Below are positions 36,413-45,340 of a stretch of DNA of 64,000 bases, piece after piece; position 1 is the stretch's first letter; each line of letters starts with the position of its first letter. Below the pieces are notes generated by a model that did no database searches, was not told where the DNA came from, and saw only the letters and a list, made by a program, of their open reading frames with translations. Source of the DNA: Hyphomicrobiales bacterium (lineage in GTDB: Bacteria > Pseudomonadota > Alphaproteobacteria > Rhizobiales > Phreatobacteraceae). The position numbers and the translations under genes are program-made. The DNA is taken from assembly GCA_017304475.1 (NCBI GenBank), contig JAFKKV010000010.1, positions 310,001-374,000 on the forward strand, read 5' to 3'.

Positions 36413-38070
36413 ATCCTTGCCAGGAACCCCGACACCGCCCCGTCGAGTTGATGGGAACCCTCCTTCAGCTTCGACGCGGCATTGGTCATCGCGCCGGCCG
36501 CCTCGCGGGTCTCATCGGCCGCGCGGGTGACGCGGCCGATATCGGTCTCCACCGTCCGCGTGCCTTCGGCGGCATCGGCCACCGCGCCGGCAATGCCGTG
36601 GGTGACCGCCGACTGCTCTTCCACCGCCGCCATGATCGACGAGGACACCGAGCTGATCTCGCCGATCGTCTTGTTGATCGCCTCGATCGCCGCCACCGCC
36701 TCGGCCGTCACCGACTGGACCGCGCCGATCTGGCTGGCGATCTCTTCGGTCGCCTTGGAGGTCTGCGACGCCAGGCTCTTCACCTCCGAGGCGACCACGG
36801 CGAAGCCCTTGCCGGCCTCGCCGGCGCGGGCCGCCTCGATCGTCGCGTTCAGCGCCAGGAGATTGGTCTGTGCCGCGATCGCATTGATCAGGTTCACCAC
36901 GTCGCCGATCTTCTGGGTCGAGACTGCCAGCGTGCCGACGATCTCGCCGGTGCGGGTCGCCTGGTCGACCGCGGAAGCGGCGATCTGCTGAGCCTGGGCG
37001 GTGCGGCTGGAAATCTCGCCGATCGAGGACGCCAGCTCCTGCGCTGATCCCGCGGCGCTCTCGACGCTGCCCGTGGCGCCGGCCGATGTCGCGCCAAGCG
37101 CCTGTCCGAGGTCCGAAACGTTGCGCGCGACCAGCCCCATCCGCGCCGCATTGCCGACGATCTCTTCGGCGGAACCGGCGACCGTCGTGACCACCGACTG
37201 GACGGTCGCGGCGAATTCATCGGCGAGAACCGCCATGTCGCGGGCCCGTCCCGCCCGGTTCGCCTCGGCCTGGGCGGCGTCGGCGGCCTTCAGCCGCGCG
37301 ACCTCCATCGCATTGTCGCGAAACACCAGCACCGAGCGCGCCAGCGCGCCGATCTCGTCGCGTCGCTCGGTGTCGCTGACCGCCGCATCGGTGCGTCCCT
37401 CGGCCACCGCGCCGACCGAAGCGGTCAGTCGCGACAGGGGACCGGTAACCCCGCGCAGCACGGTCCACAGCGCGACCGCGCCGGCCAGCAGAGCCAGGCC
37501 GATCGTGGCGATGATCAGCCAGGTGAGGCTGCGTTTGGCGGCTTCGATCTCGCTCGACAGCACCGCGACGCGCTGGCTGTTCGTCTCGGCGAGCGCGGTC
37601 ATCTCGACATTCAGCCGCTGCCGGGTCGTGCGGTTGGCGTCGTTGTCGCCGATCTGCCGCGCCGCGCCATTGCCCTGCGAGCGTCCGGCATTGGCGAGAT
37701 CGTTGCGCAACCGCACGAAGACGTCGGCCTGTTCGAGCAGGCGGAGCTTGTTGGCTTCCTCGGTCTTCGGCAGCAGGGCGGCCCATTCGGCAATGGTGGC
37801 GCTGAACCGGGCGAGCTGCTGATCCTGAGCCTTGGCGAAGCGCTCGAGCACGTCCTTCTCCGCCGACATGTAGATGCCGCGCGATTCCATGACGACCGCA
37901 AAGATCAGGGCATTGGCCCGTTCCGCCAGCAGCGAGCTGCGGGCGTTGTGCTCGATACTGTCGACCGCCGTCTGATAACGTTGGAAACCGTAGACCGCGA
38001 CGCCGCCAATGATCAGGGCTGCGGCGGCGAGACTGCCAATGACTGCCAAGAGACGGGTTTTGATCTGCAC
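36400..38070 (-). CDS. Methyl-accepting chemotaxis protein (GTG start)
   Basis: Second chemoreceptor, 556 aa. TM1 about residues 7-29, periplasmic four-helix region to about 180, TM2 about 183-205, HAMP about 206-258, signalling domain with the tip [20 protein letters not shown]. The GTG at 38070 is chosen because GAGGGG lies about 6 bp upstream and TM1 follows at once; in-frame ATGs at 38109 and 38235 would add a polar leader before TM1. No CheR/B pentapeptide. Clustered with nitrogen-compound genes, so a related attractant is possible but unproved. Confidence 0.9.
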   Translation of the reverse strand: MQIKTRLLAVIGSLAAAALIIGGVAVYGFQRYQTAVDSIEHNARSSLLAERANALIFAVVMESRGIYMSAEKDVLERFAKAQDQQLARFSATIAEWAALLPKTEEANKLRLLEQADVFVRLRNDLANAGRSQGNGAARQIGDNDANRTTRQRLNVEMTALAETNSQRVAVLSSEIEAAKRSLTWLIIATIGLALLAGAVALWTVLRGVTGPLSRLTASVGAVAEGRTDAAVSDTERRDEIGALARSVLVFRDNAMEVARLKAADAAQAEANRAGRARDMAVLADEFAATVQSVVTTVAGSAEEIVGNAARMGLVARNVSDLGQALGATSAGATGSVESAAGSAQELASSIGEISSRTAQAQQIAASAVDQATRTGEIVGTLAVSTQKIGDVVNLINAIAAQTNLLALNATIEAARAGEAGKGFAVVASEVKSLASQTSKATEEIASQIGAVQSVTAEAVAAIEAINKTIGEISSVSSSIMAAVEEQSAVTHGIAGAVADAAEGTRTVETDIGRVTRAADETREAAGAMTNAASKLKEGSHQLDGAVSGFLARIRAA

Positions 38071-38184
38071 CGGGAACCCCTCAGAGGTGAATCTTCTCGA
38101 ATAGTCCATGAGAACGGCGGTGCAATGGTTAAGAAAACCATACGGAGATACCGTCGCGTGCTTATTTTCCCGGCAAAACAACAA

Positions 38185-38263
38185 AAATGGGACATTCGGC
38201 ACGGAAATGGGATGTTTGACTGCCCAGCATTTCATCCAGACGGGCGCTGTGGAATGACATCCC
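38185..38263. promoter_or_regulatory. Repeated GGGATGT-type motifs upstream of the FAD oxidase
   Basis: AAATGGGA occurs at 38185 and 38205, exactly 20 bp apart (two helical turns), extended as GGGACAT and GGGATGT. A third copy, ACATCCC, lies inverted at 38257-38263. All are in the 259-bp divergent region between the chemoreceptor and the FAD oxidase. Possible regulator sites; the regulator is unknown. Confidence 0.3.
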
Positions 38264-38329
38264 GATCACCTTCACGCCCGGCGCCAAAAGGGTCTTGCAT
38301 GACGCCGCAAAACGCGGCACCCCAGCGGA

Positions 38330-39709
38330 ATGACCATTCATCAGACCCCTCGAGATCCGGCCGACAGGCCAACCTATGACATTGCCGGCCTGATCGCGGC
38401 GCTCGGCGACATTCCCGTCATTACCGAACCGGTGATCGTGCGGCGGCGCTCGCGCGATTTCTTCTGGTATTCGCCGATCCTCGCTGAAGAGCTGAAGTCG
38501 GTGGCGGCCGACATCATCGTCAAGCCGCGCGACGAAGCCGACATCATCGCCGTGGCTGCCGCCTGTGCCCGGCTCCGGATCCCGCTGACCGTGCGCGCCG
38601 GCGGCACCGGCAATTACGGCCAGGCCATGCCGCTTGCCGGCGGCGTGCTGCTCGACATGACCGCGCTCGACCAGGTGATCTGGCAGAAGCCCGGCGTCGT
38701 TCGCGTTCAGGCCGGCATGAACCTGCTGAGCCTCGACAAGGCGACGCGCGGCCAGGGCTTCGAGCTGCGCATGCATCCCTCCACAAAGCGCACCGCCACG
38801 GTCGGCGGCTTCGTCGCCGGCGGTTCGGGCGGCATCGGCTCGGTCGCCTATGGGGGCTTGCGCGAACCCGGCAATATCCTGGCCGCCCGCATCATCACGG
38901 TGGAGGAAGAGCCGCGCGTCCTGGAGCTTCGCAACGACGCGGCGCAGAAGGTCAACCGCGCCTACGGCACGACCGGCATCATCACCGAGCTGGAAATGCC
39001 GCTGGCCCCTGCCTGGCCCTGGGTCGACGTCATCGTCGCCTTCGACACGTTCTGGGAGGCCTTCGAGGCCGGCCGCGCGGTCGCCATGGCCGACGGCGTG
39101 GTGAAGAAGCTGATCACGCCGATCGCGGCGCCCATTCCCTCCTATTTCGGCGCGCTGAAAAGCGCCTGCCCCGAAGGCAAGAGCATCCTGCTCTGCATGA
39201 TCGCCGAGCCGTTCCTCGACAGTTTCAAGGCGATCCTGGCCGGCCGCGGCACGGTGACCCACGAGGCTCCATCGGAGGAAGGCCCGGGCCAGGTGCCGCT
39301 CTACGAATATTCGTGGAACCACACGACGCTGCAATGGCTGAAGACCGACCGGTCCATCACCTATCTGCAATTGCTCTACCCCTTCGACCGGCTCGAGGAG
39401 AGCGTGCGCAAGATGATGGCGCTGTTCGAGGGCGAAGTCCTGCCGCATCTCGAATTCATCCGCTTCGCCGGCAATATCACTTGCAGCGCGCTGCCGATCG
39501 TCCGCTACACCACGCCCGAACGGCTGAACGAGATCATCGCCCTGCATGAAGAGCACGGCGTGCTGGTCGCCAACCCGCATGTCGTCAGCCTGGAGGACGG
39601 CTCGCGCCACAAGCGCGCCGATGCCGACCAGCTCGGCTTCAAGGCCGATGTCGATCCGATGGGCCTGTTGAACCCCGGCAAGATGAAGAGCTTCGTGCCG
39701 GTGCGGTAG
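38330..39709 (+). CDS. FAD-binding oxidoreductase (VAO/BBE type), paralogue 1
   Basis: 459-aa flavoprotein of the FAD_binding_4 (vanillyl-alcohol-oxidase) fold. Seen: SRDFFWYSPILAEELK near residue 42, VRAGGTGNYGQAMPLAGG near 87 (FAD pyrophosphate loop), HPSTKRTATVGGFVAGGSGG near 149. The C-terminal half contains YEYSWNHTTLQWLK near 325 and ends MGLLNPGKMKS, as in D-lactate/glycolate oxidase relatives. It is clearly paralogous to 42789-44210. The pair flanks an ABC importer operon on the opposite strand. Substrate unknown. Confidence 0.88.
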   Translation: MTIHQTPRDPADRPTYDIAGLIAALGDIPVITEPVIVRRRSRDFFWYSPILAEELKSVAADIIVKPRDEADIIAVAAACARLRIPLTVRAGGTGNYGQAMPLAGGVLLDMTALDQVIWQKPGVVRVQAGMNLLSLDKATRGQGFELRMHPSTKRTATVGGFVAGGSGGIGSVAYGGLREPGNILAARIITVEEEPRVLELRNDAAQKVNRAYGTTGIITELEMPLAPAWPWVDVIVAFDTFWEAFEAGRAVAMADGVVKKLITPIAAPIPSYFGALKSACPEGKSILLCMIAEPFLDSFKAILAGRGTVTHEAPSEEGPGQVPLYEYSWNHTTLQWLKTDRSITYLQLLYPFDRLEESVRKMMALFEGEVLPHLEFIRFAGNITCSALPIVRYTTPERLNEIIALHEEHGVLVANPHVVSLEDGSRHKRADADQLGFKADVDPMGLLNPGKMKSFVPVR

Positions 39710-39720
39710 GCCGCCCCCTT

Positions 39721-39807
39721 CGTCTTGGCCGGGCTTGTCCCGGCCATCCACATCTTCTTCCTGGCCAAGACAATTCGTGGATGGCCGGGACAAGCCCCGC
39801 CAAGACG
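39721..39807. repeat. Inverted repeat with 31-bp arms between convergent genes
   Basis: Arms 39721-39751 and 39777-39807 pair at 30 of 31 positions (core GGGCTTGTCCCGGCCATCCA), loop of 25 bp. It lies between the convergent FAD oxidase and ABC permease. I recognise the core as a common dispersed palindrome of Rhizobiales genomes. It could terminate transcription from both sides. Confidence 0.7.
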
Positions 39808-39852
39808 AGAAAGCCGCGAGATCAGCCTGTGGGAGGCTCGGGTTGAGCCCCC

Positions 39853-40737
39853 TCAGTTCTCCCGCTTCAGCGCGCTCTCATGCCAGCGCCGGAGCAGGAC
39901 ATGCGACAGCCAGCTGGTCGCCAGGAAGATCGCGATGCCGGTCAGCGAGATCATGATCAGGGCCGCGAACATGCGAGGGATCTTGAGCTGATAGCCGGCC
40001 TCGAGGATGCGATAGGCGAGGCCGGAGGACGAACCGCCGGAGCCGGCGACGAATTCGGCGACGACCGCGCCGATCAGCGCGAGGCCGCCCGAAATCTTCA
40101 GGCCGCCGAGGAAATAGGGCAGCGCCGCCGGCAGCCGCAGATAGCGCAGCGTCTGCCAGCGCGAGGCGCCGTAGAGCTGGAACAGGTTGATCAGGTTGTG
40201 ATCGGCGGAATTGAGCCCGAGAATGGTGTTCGACAGGATCGGGAAGAAGGCGACGAGCCAGGCGCAGATGAGAAGCGACAGGTTGATGTCGCCGACCCAG
40301 ATGATGATCAAGGGCGCGATCGACACGACCGGCGTCACCTGCAGGATCACCGCATAGGGGAACAGCGATTTCTCCAGCCATTTGGACTGGGTGAACAGCA
40401 CGGCGAGGCCGACGCCCAGGACCACGGCGGCGACCAGGGCGGCTGCCGTGATCTTCAGCGTCACCCACAGCGAGGCCGACAGCGAAGCCCAGTCCTCGAC
40501 CAGGGTCCTGGCGATCAGCAACGGTCCGGGCAGGATGAAGGGCGGGATCTCGCGGATGCGGACGACCGCTTCCCAGGCGCCGAGCGCCAGGATGCCGATC
40601 ACCAGCGGCGCGATGATGCCCGGCCAGGTCTCGGTCGAAATGCCCAGCACCTTGCGGTCTTCGCGGTAGATCGGCCGGGCTTCGGCATCCGTGCCGTCAT
40701 GGGCGACGACCGGCGTCTTGAGGGTGGCCTCGCTCAT
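39853..40737 (-). CDS. ABC transporter permease (BPD, SsuC/ThiX-like)
   Basis: 294-aa inner-membrane permease of the nitrate/sulfonate/taurine/thiamin-precursor (NitT/TauT) class, about six helices. The coupling-loop EAA-type region is visible as NLFQLYGASRWQTLRYLRLPAALPYF-like sequence near residue 195, followed by GGLKISGGLALIGAVVAEF. ATG at 40737 is used because it overlaps the ATPase stop by 4 bp; an upstream in-frame start at 40782 lies inside that gene. Third gene of the binding protein-ATPase-permease operon transcribed from 42555. Confidence 0.9.
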   Translation of the reverse strand: MSEATLKTPVVAHDGTDAEARPIYREDRKVLGISTETWPGIIAPLVIGILALGAWEAVVRIREIPPFILPGPLLIARTLVEDWASLSASLWVTLKITAAALVAAVVLGVGLAVLFTQSKWLEKSLFPYAVILQVTPVVSIAPLIIIWVGDINLSLLICAWLVAFFPILSNTILGLNSADHNLINLFQLYGASRWQTLRYLRLPAALPYFLGGLKISGGLALIGAVVAEFVAGSGGSSSGLAYRILEAGYQLKIPRMFAALIMISLTGIAIFLATSWLSHVLLRRWHESALKREN

Positions 40738-41531
40738 GCTGAAATGGCCTCCTTGAGCTTTTCGGAGGCGATCCGGCACCAATGGGCATAGTCGGCCGAG
40801 GTGCGGAACAATTCGTCGCGGGGATAGGGCGCTTCCACCCGGAGATCGGCCATGACGCGGCCGGGCCGGGCCGCCATCACCACGATGCGCTGCGACAGGT
40901 AGACGCTTTCGAACACCGAATGGGTGACGAACACGGCGGAGAAACGATTGGTCTCCCAGAGGGCGAGCAGGTCGTCATTCAGCTTGTGGCGGGTGATCTC
41001 GTCGAGCGCCGCGAAAGGCTCGTCCATCAGGAGGATCTTCGGCTGGGTGACCAGTGCGCGGGCGATCGACACGCGCATCTTCATGCCGCCGGAGAGCTCG
41101 CGCGGATAGCTGCGTTCGAAGCCCTTGAGGCCGACCAGCCCCAGCATGGCCGCGCCGCGCGCCTCGGCCTCGGCTTGCGACACGCCTTTCAGCTTCATCG
41201 GCAAGACGACATTGGCGAGCGCGGTGGCCCAGGGCATCAAGGTCGGATCCTGGAACACGAAACCGAGCTCGTGGTCGCCATTGGCGTCGGCGGCGCCCGG
41301 CCAGTCGATCGTGCCGACGCTGGGATCGCCGAGACCGGCCATCATCCTGAGCAATGTCGACTTGCCGCAACCGGACGGCCCGAGCAGGCTGACGAATTCG
41401 CCGGCGGCCAGGTCGAGATTGACGTCGCGCACGGCAATGGTGCCGTTGGCGAACTGCTTCGACACGTGCTGGATCGAGACGAGCGGCCTCGCGTCGCTCG
41501 CCGCGTTCTTCGGGGATATCACAACCGACAC
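40734..41531 (-). CDS. ABC transporter ATP-binding protein (NitT/TauT class)
   Basis: 265-aa ATPase. Seen: Walker A LGPSGCGKST, Q loop FVFQDPTLMPW, signature LSGGMKMRVSIARAL, Walker B ILLMDEPFAALDE and switch His in FVTHSVFE. The predicted start is GTG at 41531 (VSVVISPKN), one base after the binding-protein stop and just ahead of the first conserved strand; no ATG lies in a suitable place. It overlaps the permease by 4 bp. Energises import of the compound bound by the upstream protein. Confidence 0.9.
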   Translation of the reverse strand: MSVVISPKNAASDARPLVSIQHVSKQFANGTIAVRDVNLDLAAGEFVSLLGPSGCGKSTLLRMMAGLGDPSVGTIDWPGAADANGDHELGFVFQDPTLMPWATALANVVLPMKLKGVSQAEAEARGAAMLGLVGLKGFERSYPRELSGGMKMRVSIARALVTQPKILLMDEPFAALDEITRHKLNDDLLALWETNRFSAVFVTHSVFESVYLSQRIVVMAARPGRVMADLRVEAPYPRDELFRTSADYAHWCRIASEKLKEAISA

Positions 41532-41532
41532 G

Positions 41533-42555
41533 TCAGGCCTTGCCCACACCCTTGTTGATGAACCTGAGATCATAGGCCTTCTTGTAGTCGATGCCGGGCG
41601 GGAACACGCCGGCATCGCGCATCTGGGTATAGAAGGTCTCCCAGCGTGCATCGGTCATGGCGCCGATGCCGAGCGTCAGGGCATCGCCGGACAGGATGAT
41701 GCCACGCTCGGTCATCACCTTCACGGCGTAATTGATCTTGGCCTGGTCCATGTCCGGGTTGTCGCGCAGGATCGCGGCATTCGCCGCCGCCACGCCCGGC
41801 CCGCCCTTCATATATTCGGCCCAGCCCTCGAGCGAGGCGGTGACGAAGCGCTGCACCACGTCGGCGCGCTCGTTGACCATTTTCCGCGAGATGTTGAAGG
41901 TGGTGTTGTAATTGGCGAAGCCGGCATCGGCGATCAGGTGGGCGAGCGGGGTGACGCCGCCCTGCTGCTGGATCGCGAAAGGCTCGGAGGACACGAAGCC
42001 CTGTTGGCAGATGTTCTTGTCGGCCAGGAACGGCGCCATGTTGAAGGTATAGGGCCGCACCTGCTCGTCGACGAAGCCGAAGCGCGCCTTGAGATAGGGC
42101 CAGTAGGACGAACGGCCTCCGGCGGCCACCAGGATGGTCTTGCCCTTCAGCGCCTCGAAACTGTCATTGCCGACACCCGGATGACAGATGATCACCTGCG
42201 GATCCTTCTGGAAGATAGAACCGATGCACAGGAAGGGCAGGCCCTCCTGGACATAGCGGATCGCCTCGAAGGAGTTCGACATGATCATGTCGACGCGGCC
42301 GCCGAGCAGCAATTGCGAGGGATTCTGCTGCGGCCCGCCCATGCGGATATCGGCGTCGATGCCATATTTGCGGTAGATGCCGCTGGTCAGCGCCAGATAG
42401 AAGCCGCCATGCTCGGCCTGGGCGCGCCAATTGGTCTGGTAGGACACCTTGTCGAGGCCCTGGGCCGTCACCTGGCCCGAGGTCATCAGATAGGCTGCGG
42501 AGACACCCGCGCCGAGCTTGAGGGCTGTGCGGCGCGTCAGACGAGCGTGAGACAT
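41533..42555 (-). CDS. ABC transporter substrate-binding protein (NMT1/THI5-like)
   Basis: 340-aa periplasmic binding protein with a twin-arginine-like signal (LTRRTALKLGAG, cleavage near residue 32). The motif TNWRAQAEHGGFYLAL after the signal is typical of ThiY/RibY-type proteins, which bind pyrimidine or flavin precursors, so a small N-heterocycle is a plausible ligand. ATG at 42555 is preceded by GGAGAGG. First gene of its operon; a near-consensus sigma-54 promoter lies 51-66 bp upstream. The neighbouring oxidases and hydrolases may use the ligand. Confidence 0.9.
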   Translation of the reverse strand: MSHARLTRRTALKLGAGVSAAYLMTSGQVTAQGLDKVSYQTNWRAQAEHGGFYLALTSGIYRKYGIDADIRMGGPQQNPSQLLLGGRVDMIMSNSFEAIRYVQEGLPFLCIGSIFQKDPQVIICHPGVGNDSFEALKGKTILVAAGGRSSYWPYLKARFGFVDEQVRPYTFNMAPFLADKNICQQGFVSSEPFAIQQQGGVTPLAHLIADAGFANYNTTFNISRKMVNERADVVQRFVTASLEGWAEYMKGGPGVAAANAAILRDNPDMDQAKINYAVKVMTERGIILSGDALTLGIGAMTDARWETFYTQMRDAGVFPPGIDYKKAYDLRFINKGVGKA

Positions 42556-42605
42556 GGCGACCTCTCCGGTTTGTCCTTGCAGGACTAATTCGACAGCGCG
42601 CAACG

Positions 42606-42621
42606 AGCAACGCGCGTGCCG
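42606..42621 (-). promoter_or_regulatory. Putative sigma-54 (-24/-12) promoter of the ThiY-like ABC operon
   Basis: Minus strand CGGCACG-CGCG-TTGCT against the RpoN consensus TGGCACG-N4-TTGCW: 11 of 12 conserved positions match, and the essential GG and GC are 10 bp apart. Predicted transcription start near 42595 gives a leader of about 40 nt to the ATG at 42555. Sigma-54 with NtrC commonly controls nitrogen genes. No clear NtrC site was found by eye. Confidence 0.6.
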
Positions 42622-42788
42622 CCTTATCCCTGGCTTTTGTATGGTTTCACGGACCAGCCATGCACAAATTAGCAGCATTTTGCCATAGCGTTGAGCGCGA
42701 GGCCGGTTTGATCCACACCGCCGTGCAATGTCGGCACGCCGGGAGTATCTTCGCGGCGATCCAAACCCGCCAGGCCCGAGGACTGCCG

Positions 42789-44210
42789 ATGACCGTGCCC
42801 GTGAATGCCTCCGAGACCGCGCACCCGTCCGCCCTCGACCGGCTGCGTACCGATCTCTCAGGCCTGGCGCTGGCCGACGATGCCGCCTCCATTCGCATGG
42901 CCAGCCGCGATTTCTTCTGGTTCTCGCCGATCCTGAAAGCCGAACTCGACGGCAAGCATGCCGACCTCGTGGCCATGCCGCGCAGCAAGGACGAGCTCGC
43001 CCGGATCGCCGCGGCCTGCGCGCGCCACCGCGTGCCCTTGACCATTCGCGGCGGCGGCACCGGCAATTACGGCCAGGCCGTGCCGCTCGCCGGCGGCCTG
43101 ATCGTCGACATGCGCAAGTTCGACCGCATGATTTTCGCACGCAAGGGTGCCGCCCGTTTCGAGGCCGGCGCCAACCTGCTCGATATCGACAAGGCGCTCG
43201 ACCCACATGGCCAGGAACTGCGCTTCCATCCCTCGACCCGGGCCCAGGCGACCATTGGCGGCTTCGTCGCCGGCGGGGCTGCCGGCGCCGGCTCCTGCAC
43301 CTGGGGCCAGATCGACAATCTCGGCGCGGTCACGGCGCTGGAGGTGATGACGGTGGAGGCCGAGCCCAAGCTGATCGAGCTGCGCGGCAAGGACATCCTG
43401 AAGGTGATGCACGCCTATGGCGTCAACGGCATCATCACAGAGGTCGAGGTGCCGACCGCGCCCGCCCATGACTGGGCCGAACGCATCGTCACCTTCGACA
43501 GCTTCACCGCCGCCGCCCGCTTCGGCCAGGCCTTCACCGAATGCGACGGCCTCGCCAAGAAGCTCGTCTCGATCCACGATCCGCGCATCGGGCCCTATTT
43601 GCGCCGGCTCGCGCCCTATCTCGACAAGGACCGCGCCTTCGCGGTGCTGATGATTTCCGAGCCGCAGGCCGACACGCTCGACCTCCTGATCGCCGACCAT
43701 GCCGGCAAGGTCACCTTCCGGCGTGGCGCCGACGAGGCCAAGGCGGTCGCCTTCGGCACCCACAAGGAGCGCGGCGGCCCCGGCCCGCTCTACGAATATA
43801 CCTGGAACCACACGACCCTACACGCCATGAAGATGGATCCGTCCATCACCTATCTGCAGCTGCGCTATCCACCGCCCGACAGCCTCAAGCTCGTCGCCTG
43901 GGCCGAGAAACAGTTCCACGACGACGTCTACCTGCACCTCGAATTCCAGCGCCGCCACGGCCAGGTGGTGCCCTCCAGCCTGCCGCTGGTCAAATACACC
44001 ACGCGCGAGCGGCTGGAGCAGATCATGGCGGAAGCGACGGAGGCCGGCATCCAGGTGTCGAACCCGCACACCTATGTGCTGAACAATGCCGGCTGGAAGC
44101 AGATCAAGGCGCCGCAGCCGGAGTTCAAGCGGCTGGCCGACCCCTACGGCCTGATGAACCCGGGCAAGCTGCTCGGCTGGGAAACGGCGAACCAGGAAGC
44201 CGCGGAATAG
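42789..44210 (+). CDS. FAD-binding oxidoreductase (VAO/BBE type), paralogue 2
   Basis: 473-aa flavoprotein, paralogue of 38330-39709. Shared blocks: SRDFFWFSPILKAEL near residue 37, IRGGGTGNYGQAVPLAGG near 83, HPSTRAQATIGGFVAGGAAG near 143, YEYTWNHTTLHAMKMD near 336, LMNPGKLLGW at the end. ATG at 42789 follows GAGGA; an in-frame ATG at 42660 would add 43 non-conserved residues. Divergent from the ThiY-like importer, 233 bp apart. The transporter may bring the substrate of one or both oxidases. Confidence 0.88.
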   Translation: MTVPVNASETAHPSALDRLRTDLSGLALADDAASIRMASRDFFWFSPILKAELDGKHADLVAMPRSKDELARIAAACARHRVPLTIRGGGTGNYGQAVPLAGGLIVDMRKFDRMIFARKGAARFEAGANLLDIDKALDPHGQELRFHPSTRAQATIGGFVAGGAAGAGSCTWGQIDNLGAVTALEVMTVEAEPKLIELRGKDILKVMHAYGVNGIITEVEVPTAPAHDWAERIVTFDSFTAAARFGQAFTECDGLAKKLVSIHDPRIGPYLRRLAPYLDKDRAFAVLMISEPQADTLDLLIADHAGKVTFRRGADEAKAVAFGTHKERGGPGPLYEYTWNHTTLHAMKMDPSITYLQLRYPPPDSLKLVAWAEKQFHDDVYLHLEFQRRHGQVVPSSLPLVKYTTRERLEQIMAEATEAGIQVSNPHTYVLNNAGWKQIKAPQPEFKRLADPYGLMNPGKLLGWETANQEAAE

Positions 44211-44398
44211 CCCGGTTGGGGCGAGGTTCCACGGTGTGGTGTGGCATTTGGGCCGAGCCCATCGCCTGCCGGCAGGGGATGACGTAGAGGTTCGAGTGCA
44301 CAGCATCCGCGCTTAGTGACCTGCCATCGCCGAGCAATGAGATCGCCAGACGTTGTGCGAAACGAGGGTATCTCCCTCAACCACATTGGCCCTCCGCC

Positions 44399-45340
44399 TC
44401 ACCCCTCCCCAAACCCCTCCGGCGGCACCGCACCGCGCTGCTGGACGATCCGGCCATATTGCTCAGGCTGGCGGTGCATCTCGAAATTGAAGATCGTCGC
44501 CTTGTAGCTCTTCGTCAGGTCGAGGTCGCAGCGCGCCACGATCAGCTCGTCTTCCTGAGTCAAGGCCTGGCCAACAATCTCGCCGGTCGGTGCCACGATC
44601 GACGAGGCGCCGATCATCTCGCAGCCTTCCTCGACGCCGCATTTGGCGACGCCGACCACCCAGGTGCCGTTCTGATAGGCACCGGCCTGCATGACCAGTT
44701 GGTTGTGGAACTCGCTCAGGCGATCATGATCGGGCGCCGGCGGATTGTGCCGGGGCGTGTTGTAGCCGAGCAGGATCATCTCGACCGATTGCAGCCCCAT
44801 CATGCGGTAGCTCTCGGGCCAGCGGCGATCGTTGCAGATCATCATGCCCATGTTGCCGCCGAGCGTGTTCCACACGCCCCAGGACCGGTCGCCGACCTCG
44901 AAATAGCGCTTTTCGAGGTGCTGGAAGGCGCGCCAGGGCTCGTGTCCAGCATGGCCCGGCAAGTGGATCTTGCGGTATTTGCCGACCTGCCGGCCGGTCT
45001 TGTCGACCAGCAGCGCGGTGTTGAAATGCCGGCCCTCGGGCGTCAGCTCGGCGTAGCCGAAGGAAAAGCCGATGCCGAGTCGCGCCGCCTCGTTGAACAG
45101 CGGCGCCGTTTCGTTGGACGGCATTTCGCGCTCGAAGAAAAAGTCGATCTCCTCCGGGCTCTCCATCCACCAGCGTGGGAAGAAAGTGGTCAGCGTCAGC
45201 TCGGGATAAACGATGAGGTCGCAGCGATGCGAGGCCGCCTCACGCATCAGGTCGAGCATACGCTTGACCACCGCGGCACGATTGTCGGCGCGCTGGATCG
45301 CACCCATCTGGGCGGCTCCGACTGTGATGATCCGGCTCAT
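44399..45340 (-). CDS. N-carbamoyl-D-amino-acid hydrolase-like nitrilase-superfamily enzyme
   Basis: 313-aa carbon-nitrogen hydrolase. The Glu-Lys-Cys triad is visible at Glu47 (YPELTLTTFFPRWW), Lys124 (KYRKIHLPG) and Cys169 (MICNDRRWPE); PELTLTTFFPRW and CNDRRWPE are nearly those of Agrobacterium D-carbamoylase (Glu47, Lys127, Cys172). That enzyme turns N-carbamoyl-D-amino acids, products of hydantoinase, into amino acids, CO2 and ammonia. A hydantoinase-type gene is at 51685-53109. ATG at 45340 is the family start; it overlaps by ATGA the stop of a possible 39-codon ORF upstream. Confidence 0.92.
   Translation of the reverse strand: MSRIITVGAAQMGAIQRADNRAAVVKRMLDLMREAASHRCDLIVYPELTLTTFFPRWWMESPEEIDFFFEREMPSNETAPLFNEAARLGIGFSFGYAELTPEGRHFNTALLVDKTGRQVGKYRKIHLPGHAGHEPWRAFQHLEKRYFEVGDRSWGVWNTLGGNMGMMICNDRRWPESYRMMGLQSVEMILLGYNTPRHNPPAPDHDRLSEFHNQLVMQAGAYQNGTWVVGVAKCGVEEGCEMIGASSIVAPTGEIVGQALTQEDELIVARCDLDLTKSYKATIFNFEMHRQPEQYGRIVQQRGAVPPEGFGEG

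Noticed and set aside
42556-42788. Guanidine (ykkC) or other riboswitch in front of the nitrogen genes
   Set aside because: No recognisable ykkC consensus or aptamer-like pairing was found here or in the cynS leader.
44211-44398. Possible gene or RNA in the gap between FAD oxidase 2 and the carbamoylase
   Set aside because: No start with ribosome-binding site, no conserved protein and no strong hairpin; only a short TGCCGGCA palindrome.
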